Positions 20,141 through 29,521 of a stretch of DNA of 64,000 nucleotides are shown piece after piece. Position numbers and translations under genes: made by a program. Every line of letters begins with the position of its first letter. The stretch's first letter is position 1. The notes below the pieces were generated by a model that saw only the letters and a program-made list of their open reading frames with translations, ran no database searches and was not told the DNA's origin. The stretch is from Yoonia sp. Lineage in GTDB: Bacteria; Pseudomonadota; Alphaproteobacteria; Rhodobacterales; Rhodobacteraceae. The stretch covers positions 1 through 64,000 of the forward strand of contig NZ_JACUUJ010000006.1 in NCBI RefSeq assembly GCF_014859355.1, read 5' to 3'.

Positions 20141-21568
20141 TCACTCTGCCGCGACGTCCGCCGCCTGCCCGAGATAATCCAAAATCGCCGTCGCCGCATC
20201 GCGTCCATCGCGGATAGCCCACACGACAAGCGACGCGCCGCGCACAATGTCACCCGCGGCATAAACGCCGTCCAGACTGGTTGCGCCGGTGCCGAAATCG
20301 GCCTTGATGGTGCCCCAGCGGGTCACTTCCAACCCGTCAACGCCCCAAAGTTTGGGCAGATCTTCGGGTTCGAACCCCAGCGCCTTGATCACCAGATCAG
20401 CGGGTTCGACATAATCGGCCCCTGCGATCAGTTCAGGCGCGCGGCGGCCTGTCGCATCAGGGGCGCCAAGGCGCATTTTCTGCACTTTTACGCCTGTGAC
20501 AGGGTCGCCTTCAAACCCGTCAGGGGCCGCCAGCCAGACGAATTCAACGCCTTCTTCCTCGGCATTCTGCACCTCGCGTTGCGATCCGGGCATATTGGCA
20601 CGGTCACGGCGATACAGGCATTTCACGCTTTGTGCGCCCTCGCGGATCGACGTGCGCACACAGTCCATCGCAGTGTCACCGCCACCGATCACAACAACCT
20701 GCTTGCCAGCGGCGTTCAATTCACCGCTGTCATATTCGGGCACATCATCGCCAAAACTTTTGCGGTTGCTGGCGGTCAGGAAATCAATGGCGTTCACGAT
20801 CCCTTCGGCAGCGGAATCAGGCAGATCGCGCGTTTTGTAAACGCCGGTGGCAATCAGCACAGCGTCATGCTTGCCGCGAATGGCGTCAAACGACAGGTCG
20901 TCGCCTACGTTACAGTTCAGGACGAATTGCACGCCGCCATCTTCCAGTTGGGCCATGCGCTGCATGACGATATCTTTTTCCAGCTTGAAGCCAGGTATGC
21001 CATAGGTCAGCAACCCGCCGCCACGATCATAACGGTCATAGACCGTGACTTGCACACCCTGACGGCGCAGCATGTCAGCGGCAGCAAGCCCACCGGGGCC
21101 AGCGCCGATGATGCCAACACTTTCGCTGCGCTCGGCATAGGGGCGGATCGGCTTGACCCAGCCGTTTTCAAATGCGGTGTCAGTGATGTATTTTTCGACC
21201 GACCCGATTGTCACTGTGCCATGGCCGGATTGTTCGATCACGCAGTTGCCTTCGCACAGGCGATCCTGCGGGCAGATGCGGCCGCAGATTTCGGGAAAGG
21301 TGTTGGTATCCTGACTGATTTCATAAGCTTCTTGCAGCCGCCCCTCGGCGGTCAGGCGCAACCAGTCGGGGATGTTGTTATGCAAAGGGCAATGCGTCTG
21401 GCAATAGGGCACGCCGCACTGGCTGCAACGGCTGGCCTGTTCGGCGGCCTTTTCGCTGGCATATTCTGCATAGATTTCGTGGAAATCCTGCTTGCGCAGA
21501 TTGGGCGGTCGTTTTTCCGGCATGTCCCGGCCCACGGTCGTAAACTTCAGCATTTTCTGACCAGCCAT
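20141..21568 (-). CDS. gltD: Glutamate synthase small subunit
   Basis: RCSQCGVPYCQTHCPLHNNIPDWL, CGRICPQDRLCEGNCV, GIIGAGPGGLAAADMLRRQG, VVIGGGDTAMDCVRT. Start MAGQKMLKF preceded by GGGGGA. Confidence 0.97.
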   Translation of the reverse strand: MAGQKMLKFTTVGRDMPEKRPPNLRKQDFHEIYAEYASEKAAEQASRCSQCGVPYCQTHCPLHNNIPDWLRLTAEGRLQEAYEISQDTNTFPEICGRICPQDRLCEGNCVIEQSGHGTVTIGSVEKYITDTAFENGWVKPIRPYAERSESVGIIGAGPGGLAAADMLRRQGVQVTVYDRYDRGGGLLTYGIPGFKLEKDIVMQRMAQLEDGGVQFVLNCNVGDDLSFDAIRGKHDAVLIATGVYKTRDLPDSAAEGIVNAIDFLTASNRKSFGDDVPEYDSGELNAAGKQVVVIGGGDTAMDCVRTSIREGAQSVKCLYRRDRANMPGSQREVQNAEEEGVEFVWLAAPDGFEGDPVTGVKVQKMRLGAPDATGRRAPELIAGADYVEPADLVIKALGFEPEDLPKLWGVDGLEVTRWGTIKADFGTGATSLDGVYAAGDIVRGASLVVWAIRDGRDAATAILDYLGQAADVAAE

Positions 21569-21784
21569 AAATAATCCCCCAACATTCGCGTCAGCCATCT
21601 TTTAAAACAGCTTCGATCCGAATAAAAGGCATTAATACTGACCTATATTGATGAATTTTCACACACGAAATGCTCTGATTGGAAAAAATGATGATATTTA
21701 GGTCCGTATTGATACATAAATATCCGCTTCCCCCTGAATCGCAACGGTTTAGGTTGTTCTTACCGAATCAGTTTTGCGGGTATT

Positions 21785-22588
21785 ATGACAGTCTTTAACC
21801 TTCTCCTTGTGGCGCTGATCCAAGGCATCACCGAATTTCTGCCCATTTCGTCATCCGGGCACCTGATCCTGTTGCCTTCGCTCAGCGGCTTGGAAGATCA
21901 AGGCCAGATCATCGACGTCGCCGCCCATGTCGGCACACTCTGCGCGGTTATGCTGTATTTCTGGCGCGATGTGCGCATGGCACTGGTGGGCAGCCTGCGT
22001 CTTTTGCACGGCAAAGTTGATACCAAAGGCGCGTTTCTGGCGCTGTGCCTGCTGATTGCCACTGTGCCGGTAATCGTGATCGGGCTGGTGTTGAAAGTGA
22101 CGGGCCTGTCGGAAGCGATGCGCGGAATCGCGGTCATCGGATGGGCCATGATCATTTTCGGGATTGTACTGTACTGGGCCGACCAGACCGGGCCAATAAA
22201 TAAAACAGCCGATCAGTGGACGATGAAGCATGCCCTGAACATGGGCCTATGGCAGGCTGTCGCGCTGATCCCCGGCACGTCGCGGTCTGGTATCACGATC
22301 ACCGCCGCGCGTATGCTGGGCTATAACCGCACCGACGCCGCGCGCCTGTCGATGCTGATGTCAATCCCGACGATCATCGCATCCGCCACTTTGCTGGGCC
22401 TTGACGTGATCGGCACCGCCGACGCAGGCGCGCTGCGCGACATCGGGATCGTTGCGACGATGACATTTGCGGCAGCATTACTGGCGTTGACACTTATGAT
22501 GCGCCTGCTGCGCGCGGTCAGTTACACGCCCTATGTCATCTATCGGCTGGGGTTGGGCAGCGTCCTGCTCTGGATCGCCTACACCTAG
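21785..22588 (+). CDS. uppP: Undecaprenyl-diphosphatase (BacA family)
   Basis: ALIQGITEFLPISSSGHLIL and LIPGTSRSGITITAARMLG motifs; 8 TM pattern. Confidence 0.96.
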   Translation: MTVFNLLLVALIQGITEFLPISSSGHLILLPSLSGLEDQGQIIDVAAHVGTLCAVMLYFWRDVRMALVGSLRLLHGKVDTKGAFLALCLLIATVPVIVIGLVLKVTGLSEAMRGIAVIGWAMIIFGIVLYWADQTGPINKTADQWTMKHALNMGLWQAVALIPGTSRSGITITAARMLGYNRTDAARLSMLMSIPTIIASATLLGLDVIGTADAGALRDIGIVATMTFAAALLALTLMMRLLRAVSYTPYVIYRLGLGSVLLWIAYT

Positions 22589-23565
22589 ACTTTCAGGTTC
22601 TTGGCGGATTCCTTGATCGCGTTATACTGACCTGACGGGCGGAACCGCCACAGATAATCCGGCAGAACGGCCTCCATCGCGGTTGGGGTGATCCCCAGGG
22701 CATCAAAGCCCTGTGCGCCATCCGCGACGACATTATCGACCGCAAGGTTACGCACCTGATCCGCTGTGACCGGCCCCTTGATCAGCCCCAGCGAAAGCCT
22801 GCGGACCAGACCGAATGTTCCCGCCATGATCCGGGCCACCCAGAACGGAATGTTCATGATCAGACGGCGGCGGCGCACCACCCCAAGCATCAGCTGCATC
22901 AATTCACGGAAACTGTGCACATCAGGACCGCCCAGTTCGTAGACACCGGGCTGCACGTTCCCCATCACGCCCTTGACCGCAGCAGCAGCAACATCGTCAA
23001 CGTAAACCGGCTGAAACCTGGTACTGGCCCCGACAATCGGCAGAATCGGCCCAAACCGCGACAGCCCCGCAAACCGGTTAAAGAACTGATCTTCGGCCCC
23101 GAAAACAATTGACGGACGCAGAATGACCGCGTCAGGGAAATTCGCCAGCACAGCCGCCTCACCTGCCGCTTTGGTGCGGGCATAAGCGCTGGCCGAACCT
23201 GCATCGGCGCCAATCGCCGAAACATGCACCATCCGCGCCACGCCCATTTCAGCTGCGATGCGGGCAATGCGCCCCGGCGCTTCGGCCTGAACAGCGGCAA
23301 AGGTGTTCTTGCCCACTTCGTCCAGAACACCCACGCAATTGACCACCGCATCGGCCCCTTGGGTCACAGCTGCAACGCTGGCATCATCACGGATATTGCA
23401 GAAAACAGGCTCTACTTGCCCCACTGCGCCGTAGGGGCGCACGAACATCGCTTCGTTCACATTGCGCACAGCGACCCGCACGCGCCAGCCTTCCTTGGCC
23501 AGACGCCGCGCAATATACCGCCCGACAAAACCGGAACCGCCGAATATGGTGACAAGCTTGGACAT
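22585..23565 (-). CDS. NAD(P)-binding complex I NDUFA9-type subunit family protein
   Basis: VTIFGGSGFVGRYIARRLAKEGWRVRVAVRN; extended atypical SDR pattern (HVSAIGADAGSASAYARTKAAGE). Confidence 0.9.
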   Translation of the reverse strand: MSKLVTIFGGSGFVGRYIARRLAKEGWRVRVAVRNVNEAMFVRPYGAVGQVEPVFCNIRDDASVAAVTQGADAVVNCVGVLDEVGKNTFAAVQAEAPGRIARIAAEMGVARMVHVSAIGADAGSASAYARTKAAGEAAVLANFPDAVILRPSIVFGAEDQFFNRFAGLSRFGPILPIVGASTRFQPVYVDDVAAAAVKGVMGNVQPGVYELGGPDVHSFRELMQLMLGVVRRRRLIMNIPFWVARIMAGTFGLVRRLSLGLIKGPVTADQVRNLAVDNVVADGAQGFDALGITPTAMEAVLPDYLWRFRPSGQYNAIKESAKNLKV

Positions 23566-23728
23566 GATCGCGCCTCTTTACTGGATAGCCACGGTTTACA
23601 GGCCACCCCGCAGTCAGACAAGGCGCAATCCGGCAGATTCAACTAGCGCGCCATGACATCAGCACATTTTCCATTCGAATCGCGTTGACAGCACCCCAAA
23701 CCCGCATTATTGCGCCCCTAGCTCACCT

Positions 23729-23815
23729 GCCCAGGTGGCGGAATTGGTAGACGCGCTAGCTTCAGGTGCTAGTATTGGCAACGATGTGGAGGTTCGAGTC
23801 CTCTCCTGGGCACCA
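23729..23815 (+). tRNA. tRNA-Leu (anticodon CAG)
   Basis: gcccagg…cctgggc acceptor pairing, class II long variable arm, CTAGC-TTCAGGT-GCTAG anticodon arm, ggttcgagtcc T-arm, encoded CCA. Confidence 0.95.
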
Positions 23816-23865
23816 AAAAATAAGCGATTGAAATAGCATGTTTAATGTTTTTCTGTCGGATATTT

Positions 23866-24027
23866 TTAAACAGTTACACGCTTCGCCACATAAGTCTGCC
23901 GAACGGGTTTCAGCGCAAATCTTATGACAGAGCGCGCCTTTCTTATCCCTACGAAAATCGCAAACGCGACCGCCAGAACGATACCACCAAAATACGGCTG
24001 CCCAAGATCACGCATTTTCAAAAGCAT
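23866..24027 (-). CDS. Candidate small single-TM protein (53 aa): MLLKMRDLGQPYFGGIVLAVAFAIFVGIRKARSVIRFALKPVRQTYVAKRVTV
   Basis: Translated by hand from the minus strand; below the ORF-track cutoff; hydrophobic segment followed by basic tail; starts 17 nt after the racemase stop. Weak RBS. Confidence 0.45.
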   Translation of the reverse strand: MLLKMRDLGQPYFGGIVLAVAFAIFVGIRKARSVIRFALKPVRQTYVAKRVTV

Positions 24028-24044
24028 CAGTATGTTTCCGTTGA

Positions 24045-24770
24045 TCAGGTGGCAGGTTTGGCTTGAACACCGGAAAATGCGATGATCGCATCTGTCAGGA
24101 CGTCGAGCGTGTCCAGAATTGGCACAGAGGACCGCACCTGCTTACTGATCAAGGAAAACTCCGAGCATCCAATGATCACGCGGGCGGCACCGGCTTGAAC
24201 AAGTTTGGCGGCTTCGCGCTCCAGCAGGGCGATATCCGCACTGTCCGGGCCCAGTTTTTTAATCTTGCGGATAGATGCCAGAATATCCGTTTCGTCAGCG
24301 GGAAAAGCCGCCTTGACCCGATTTTTTGCCAGCAGGCCGCTGAACAGGCCCGTGCCGTTGGTCGCAGGAGATGCTAGAATCCCCACAATATCGCCGGCTG
24401 CAAGGCCAGATGCGGCCTGCGCGCAGGCAAGTGCGGGCATGTTCAGCAACGGGATGCCAGCCGCCTGCGTGATCTGGGACGCATAAAGATGGGCGGTGTT
24501 GCAGGGCATCGCCAGGGCCTGCGCTCCTGCGGTTTCCAGCCGTGCGGCCATCTGCGCAAGGACCGGGCCGGGGTCCGGCCCGTCCTGCGCGATGATATGG
24601 CGGATGCGTGACGGCACCTGCGGGTTCATGTCCACGATCATCGGCACATGATCCTGATCGTCCTCGGCCGCTGTCGCCGCAAAGACCCGCTGCATCAGCG
24701 CGATCGTCGCCTCGACGCCCATGCCCCCAAGAACGCCAATGCGCCGGAACTGGCCTGCGTTATCCGTCAT
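24045..24770 (-). CDS. Aspartate/glutamate racemase family protein
   Basis: Two catalytic Cys motifs: ALAMPCNTAHLY and RVIIGCSEFSLI; N-terminal IGVLGGMGVEATIALMQRV. Confidence 0.92.
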   Translation of the reverse strand: MTDNAGQFRRIGVLGGMGVEATIALMQRVFAATAAEDDQDHVPMIVDMNPQVPSRIRHIIAQDGPDPGPVLAQMAARLETAGAQALAMPCNTAHLYASQITQAAGIPLLNMPALACAQAASGLAAGDIVGILASPATNGTGLFSGLLAKNRVKAAFPADETDILASIRKIKKLGPDSADIALLEREAAKLVQAGAARVIIGCSEFSLISKQVRSSVPILDTLDVLTDAIIAFSGVQAKPAT

Positions 24771-24782
24771 GTTAACAGCCAG

Positions 24783-25796
24783 TCACGACCAGCGGTCAGA
24801 AAAGTCGAACGCAGCATCATAACCAAACAGGGCCACAGACCCGCCGGTGTGCAAAAACACCACCCGCTCGCCTTTTTTGAAATGCCCCTTGCGAATCAAG
24901 TCGATAAAGCCTGCGGCACCCTTGGCCGAATACACCGGATCAAGCAGGATCGCCTCAAGTTCTGCAAACATGCGGATCGCTTCAAGTCCGCTTTCAGTCG
25001 GGATACCATAACCTTCGCCGACGTAATCGGTGTTGGCGACCACGTCTTCGCGCAATACCACGCCCGGGCAGCCCAGCTTTTCCGCTGTCTTGCAGGCAAG
25101 GTTATATACGTTTTCCTCTTGTTTGGCCTTGGGCGCGCGCACCCCGATTCCCAAAAGCGGGATTTGGGCGTTCATCGCCTTGAGACCTGTAATCAGACCG
25201 GCCTGCGTGCCGGCGCTGCCTGTGGCGTGCACGATATGGTCGATCTGCATGCCGCTGTTGTTGACCTGACCCAGCAGTTCAAAGGCGCAGTTGACATAGC
25301 CCAGCGCACCCGTCGGGTTCGAGCCGCCGCCGGGGATGGTGTAGACCTTTTTGCCGTCGGCGCGCATTTCATTGGCGACATCTTCGATGACGGCGTTGAA
25401 ATCCGGGCCAGAGGGGCGCTTTTCAGTCGTCGCGCCATGCAGGTGGTCCAGCAGCACGTTGCCGTTGTTGTTGTAGTTGGCATTATTCGACCCGGTCCGG
25501 TCCTCTAGCACGATATGGCACCCCATGCCCATCTTGGCCGCGAAGGCCGCAGTCTGGCGGGCGTGGTTGGATTGGGTCGCACCTTGGGTGATGACCATCT
25601 CCGCGCCCTGCAACTCTGCCTCGGCCATCAGGAATTCCAGCTTGCGCGTCTTGTTGCCCCCGGTGGACATGCCGGTGCAATCATCCCGTTTAATCCAGAT
25701 TTCCGGCCCTCCCAGTTCTTTGGTCAGACGATCAAGGCGTTCCAGCGGTGTCGGAAGGTGGGCGAGAAAACGGCGGGGGAAACGGGATAAGTGCAT
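24783..25796 (-). CDS. cuyA: D-cysteine desulfhydrase / L-cysteate sulfo-lyase family PLP enzyme
   Basis: [24 protein letters not shown] (PLP Lys), [34 protein letters not shown]. Family sure; cuyA substrate assignment tentative. Confidence 0.75.
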   Translation of the reverse strand: MHLSRFPRRFLAHLPTPLERLDRLTKELGGPEIWIKRDDCTGMSTGGNKTRKLEFLMAEAELQGAEMVITQGATQSNHARQTAAFAAKMGMGCHIVLEDRTGSNNANYNNNGNVLLDHLHGATTEKRPSGPDFNAVIEDVANEMRADGKKVYTIPGGGSNPTGALGYVNCAFELLGQVNNSGMQIDHIVHATGSAGTQAGLITGLKAMNAQIPLLGIGVRAPKAKQEENVYNLACKTAEKLGCPGVVLREDVVANTDYVGEGYGIPTESGLEAIRMFAELEAILLDPVYSAKGAAGFIDLIRKGHFKKGERVVFLHTGGSVALFGYDAAFDFSDRWS

Positions 25797-25870
25797 TTTG
25801 TGATCCTTCATTTGCTTGAAACTGTCTTTACTCCGCCTAAAACCGCGAATCTAATGCAAATTAGCACGGT

Positions 25871-25893
25871 TAAATTGCGTAATATGCAATTTA
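25871..25893. promoter_or_regulatory. Candidate LysR operator: perfect 8-7-8 inverted repeat TAAATTGC-gtaatat-GCAATTTA
   Basis: Read directly; located in the divergent intergenic region between the cuyA-like gene and a LysR gene; fits T-N11-A architecture. Confidence 0.65.
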
Positions 25894-25916
25894 TGATCGT
25901 GCTGCAGGAGCATGAG

Positions 25917-26861
25917 ATGCGTTTAGAGTGGATTGAGGATATTCTTGCGGTGCTGGACACCGGGTCGCTTGCGCGTGCGGCCGAACGGCGGATGCTAACG
26001 CAATCCGCCTTTACGCGCCGTGTCCGCATGATCGAAGACACCATCGGGACAGAATTATTTGACCGGCGGCGCAAACCAATCAGGCTGTTGCCTGGCGTAG
26101 AGGCCCTGGCACCTGAGCTTCGGGATCTGAGCCTGCGCCTGCGCAAGATGCGATACAGGTTAAAGGTATCGACAAGCCGCACAGGCGGCACTCTCAGGTT
26201 TGCCTGTCAGCACGCGATCACGACAACCGTTTCGCCCTGGATCGTGCGGGCCCTGATGCAGCTAGAGGATATCTCGGTCAGGGTCCGGTCTGGAAACCAG
26301 GACGAATGCATGGTCCAGTTGCTGGCGGGCGAGGTTGATTTCGCCGTGATGTATACCGTTCCCGGCGACCAGACAGTCACCTTCAAACGTGCATTCGAGG
26401 CGCGGCAAATCGGAAGCGATGTTCTTGTGCCAGTTTGCGCGCCGGGGTTGAAGCGCGGCGATCCGCTGTCTGAAATTCCAACTATCAGCTATCCGTCTGA
26501 CGTGTTTCTGGGGCAGGTTTTCGACCGCAAGATCGCGCCACGCCTGCCAAGTGACATCACGTTCATCACCAAGGCTGAAAGCGCACTGACGCTGGCTGCC
26601 TACGAATTTGCGCTGGGCGGCATCGGTGTGGCTTGGCTGCCCCGGTCACTGGCCGCGGATGCCATTGCACAAGAAAGGCTGATCAGTCTCGCGGCAGATT
26701 TACCTGTCCAGCCGCTTGGGATCAGCGCGATCCGGCTGCAAGAAGGACAGGATGCGCGGGACGATATGATCTGGCAGGCGATTGTGGCCGATCTGACGCT
26801 GCCCGCGCATTTACAAAGCGTCCCAGACCTTTCGACCGGTCGCATCCAGGCGATCGAGTGA
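25917..26861 (+). CDS. LysR-family transcriptional regulator
   Basis: N-terminal HTH MRLEWIEDILAVLDTGSLARAAERRMLTQSAFTRRVRMIEDTIGTELFDRR; divergent from cuyA-like gene. Confidence 0.92.
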   Translation: MRLEWIEDILAVLDTGSLARAAERRMLTQSAFTRRVRMIEDTIGTELFDRRRKPIRLLPGVEALAPELRDLSLRLRKMRYRLKVSTSRTGGTLRFACQHAITTTVSPWIVRALMQLEDISVRVRSGNQDECMVQLLAGEVDFAVMYTVPGDQTVTFKRAFEARQIGSDVLVPVCAPGLKRGDPLSEIPTISYPSDVFLGQVFDRKIAPRLPSDITFITKAESALTLAAYEFALGGIGVAWLPRSLAADAIAQERLISLAADLPVQPLGISAIRLQEGQDARDDMIWQAIVADLTLPAHLQSVPDLSTGRIQAIE

Positions 26862-27695
26862 ACAGAAAACCGACAGGGTCAATGTTGCTTCCCATGTGCC
26901 TTTGCCCACCTGAATCAGCTTTCCGTCAGCGATTTCATCACTTACGGCGCTTTCCGGCAACCATGCCACACCGCTGCCGGATAACACCCGCCTTTTGATC
27001 GCCTCTGTCAGCGCATCCATATACCGCAGTTTCAGCGGCGGTTTTCGCGTGCCGATGGTCTGATCGACGACGGTGCCCAGAAAGCTGCTGGGATCATATC
27101 CCAGATAGGGAATTTCCCTGGCATCGGTGCCATCCAGATACCATTCCCCCGCAGTCGCGGCAGTCGTTTCAGCGACGGGAATGAACGGATCGGTGCCGAT
27201 ATCCTTGCGCGCGAACACGTTGCCATCAAAGTTGGGCGCCACGTCCTTGTAGTTGTAATACAGCAGAAAGTCGCAGTTCGCCTCCAGCAGCAGTTGACAG
27301 CAGGTGCTCAGGTTGTCGGAATAGACCCGCACGCGCAGGTCAGGAAATTTCTGCTCCAGATCGGCAATGCGACGCGAAAGATAGTTGACCGAGATCGTAT
27401 GCAACACAGCGAATCGCTGAAATGCAGTGCTGCCGCGTTCCTCGGCGCGAATGCTTTGGCGGATGTCGGTCAGGTTTGCGATGGTTGCGCGCGCAACCGG
27501 CAAAAACTGCTGTCCCGCATCAGAAAGCTGAACCGGATAGGTCGACCGCTTGATCAGCGGCACGCCCAGCCAGATTTCAAGCGACTTGATCCGTCGGCTA
27601 AAGGCCGGTTGCGTGATATTTCGTTCTTCGGCCGCCCGCGTAAAGTTCAAAGTGCGGCCTAAACAGGCAAAGTCCTGTAACCAATTCAGATCCAT
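26811..27695 (-). CDS. LysR-family transcriptional regulator
   Basis: MDLNWLQDFACLGRTLNFTRAAEERNITQPAFSRRIKSLEIWLGVPLIKRS; divergent from TRAP operon; 3' end overlaps the preceding LysR gene by 51 bp. Confidence 0.92.
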   Translation of the reverse strand: MDLNWLQDFACLGRTLNFTRAAEERNITQPAFSRRIKSLEIWLGVPLIKRSTYPVQLSDAGQQFLPVARATIANLTDIRQSIRAEERGSTAFQRFAVLHTISVNYLSRRIADLEQKFPDLRVRVYSDNLSTCCQLLLEANCDFLLYYNYKDVAPNFDGNVFARKDIGTDPFIPVAETTAATAGEWYLDGTDAREIPYLGYDPSSFLGTVVDQTIGTRKPPLKLRYMDALTEAIKRRVLSGSGVAWLPESAVSDEIADGKLIQVGKGTWEATLTLSVFCSLDRLDATGRKVWDAL

Positions 27696-27939
27696 TGGGA
27701 AATGATACAAGCCTAAGTCATTGCTGTATAGTAACTATGCAATATCAGTATGATTTAATTCCATGTTTGAATTGGCCTCATGTAAACTTCCCTCAATACC
27801 CTTGGATTCAGGTTGAGGCGGCAAAGAAACCATCGCAAGGTCGAAGTTCACCATATTCAACCGCCCAAAATCGCCAAGAGGCGCCAGTTTCGGAGTTTTT
27901 GTTCTGTCTAGGCGCTCAATGACAACATGGAGACGAAAA

Positions 27940-28932
27940 ATGAAGACGATCCTAAAAACAACCTGCGCTCTGACGGCCTTGGGTTTGGCCGTGACCTCGG
28001 GTGCGGCAAGCGCCCAGACAACATTGCGCCTGTCCACCTATGTGAACGAATCCGACATCCGCTATCAGGGCTTTGAATATTTTGCGGAACGAGTCGCCGA
28101 AAAAACAAACGGCAGCGTCAAGGTGGAAATCTTCCCGTCAAGCACGCTGCACGGCTGGTCCGAAGGCGTGGATTCGGTGCAGGGCGGCGTCTCTGACATC
28201 AGCTGGATCAACGCAGACAACCGCCTGCCCTGCTATGCGGTGACATCGCTTTACCCCGCCGAGGTAAACCTTGAAAATCAGGTAGCCATGGATGCAGCCT
28301 ATGCCGAACTGATCCGCGAAGAGGCGGCGAATGTGAACCTCGTGCCTTTGATCAACTCAAACTATTCCTACGATCAGGAATGGTGGTTCGAAGAACCGAT
28401 TGATGACATCGGAAACCTCAATGGCAAACTTGTCCGGTCTATCGGGCCGCTGGTCAGCACGATGATCGAAACTTGGGGCGGTGAACCGGTATTCGTCGCC
28501 CCCAAGGAAGTGTTCCAATCCGCCGAACGTGGCGTGGTTGACGGCATCAACATGGGTGTGGCGACCTATAGTTCGTGGAAGCTGTGGACAGTCATGCCCT
28601 ATATGGTCAACGCCAACCTGTTCTACGGCAACATCCAATACATGATGAACAAGAACAAGTTCGATTCCCTGACGGCAGACGAACAGGCCGCGCTGACAGC
28701 CGCCGCAACAGAAACCGAAACATGGTTGCAGCCGCGTTACGAAGGCTGGGTTGACCAGCAGGTGGGCAATGCCGTCATGCAGGGCGGCGGTTCGGCTGTG
28801 TCGATCGCGAAGAATCAGCGCGCCAGCCTGATTGCCAGCGTCAAGGACAAATGGGATCCCACTGTCGATGCGGCCTGCGGTGCCGATCTTGCAGGCGACA
28901 TTCGGGCCCTGCTGGCCAGTAACGCGCCATAA
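27940..28932 (+). CDS. dctP: TRAP transporter substrate-binding protein (DctP family)
   Basis: Signal peptide then TTLRLSTYVNESDIRYQGFEYFAERVAEKTNGSVKVEIFPSSTLHGWSEGVDSVQGGVSDISW; followed by DctQ/DctM. Confidence 0.93.
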   Translation: MKTILKTTCALTALGLAVTSGAASAQTTLRLSTYVNESDIRYQGFEYFAERVAEKTNGSVKVEIFPSSTLHGWSEGVDSVQGGVSDISWINADNRLPCYAVTSLYPAEVNLENQVAMDAAYAELIREEAANVNLVPLINSNYSYDQEWWFEEPIDDIGNLNGKLVRSIGPLVSTMIETWGGEPVFVAPKEVFQSAERGVVDGINMGVATYSSWKLWTVMPYMVNANLFYGNIQYMMNKNKFDSLTADEQAALTAAATETETWLQPRYEGWVDQQVGNAVMQGGGSAVSIAKNQRASLIASVKDKWDPTVDAACGADLAGDIRALLASNAP

Positions 28933-28992
28933 TCTTGGCGTGACCATGGTGCGGCGGTCGGCATGCGATGTGCGGACCGCCTGCCTTTTGAC

Positions 28993-29511
28993 ATGACAGA
29001 ACAGGGCTTTGGCATGGACCAGAAACTTGACCGATTGATCGGTGCCTTCGAACGTATCGTCGTTTGGGTCGCCGGGGTAGGCGGCGTTATCGTCCTGATC
29101 CAGATGGTCTGGATCACCTATGGTGTCTTTATGCGCTACGGGATCGGAAAACCCGACCGGATGGTGACCGAGGCGACCGCCCTTTTGCTGTTTCCGGTGG
29201 CTTTTGCCGGTCTCGCCTATGCGATGCGCGAAGACGCCTATCCCAAGGTCACGATGCTGACCGACAGGTTCGGGCCCGCCGCCCGAAAGGTTTTCGATGT
29301 GATCAACCATGTGTTGATGCTGGGGGTCGGGCTCTTTCTTTCCTACGCCGGAATCAGTGCCACAATCCGGGCTTTCAACTCCGGCGTTGCCTCGGAAATC
29401 CTGCATTGGCCGCGCTATTTTTTTTGGGCACCGGGCGCCTGCGCACTGAGCCTGTTTTCCCTTTATGCCGCGCTGCGGCTCGTTCGGTTGGTCCGAACAC
29501 CGGCCATCTAA
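28993..29511 (+). CDS. dctQ: TRAP transporter small permease (DctQ family)
   Basis: Four TM pattern; IVWVAGVGGVIVLIQMVWITYGVFMRYGIGKPDRMVTEATALLLF; start uncertain (28963/28993/29014). Confidence 0.9.
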   Translation: MTEQGFGMDQKLDRLIGAFERIVVWVAGVGGVIVLIQMVWITYGVFMRYGIGKPDRMVTEATALLLFPVAFAGLAYAMREDAYPKVTMLTDRFGPAARKVFDVINHVLMLGVGLFLSYAGISATIRAFNSGVASEILHWPRYFFWAPGACALSLFSLYAALRLVRLVRTPAI

Positions 29512-29521
29512 GGAGACCGCC

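Noticed and set aside
19898-21574. 558-aa plus-strand ORF
   Set aside because: Fully antisense to gltD and a secreted paralog; His/Arg/Ala-rich composition typical of spurious frames in high-GC DNA.
23845-24066. 73-aa plus-strand ORF after tRNA-Leu
   Set aside because: No RBS, no recognisable features; the opposite-strand 53-aa TM ORF is more plausible.
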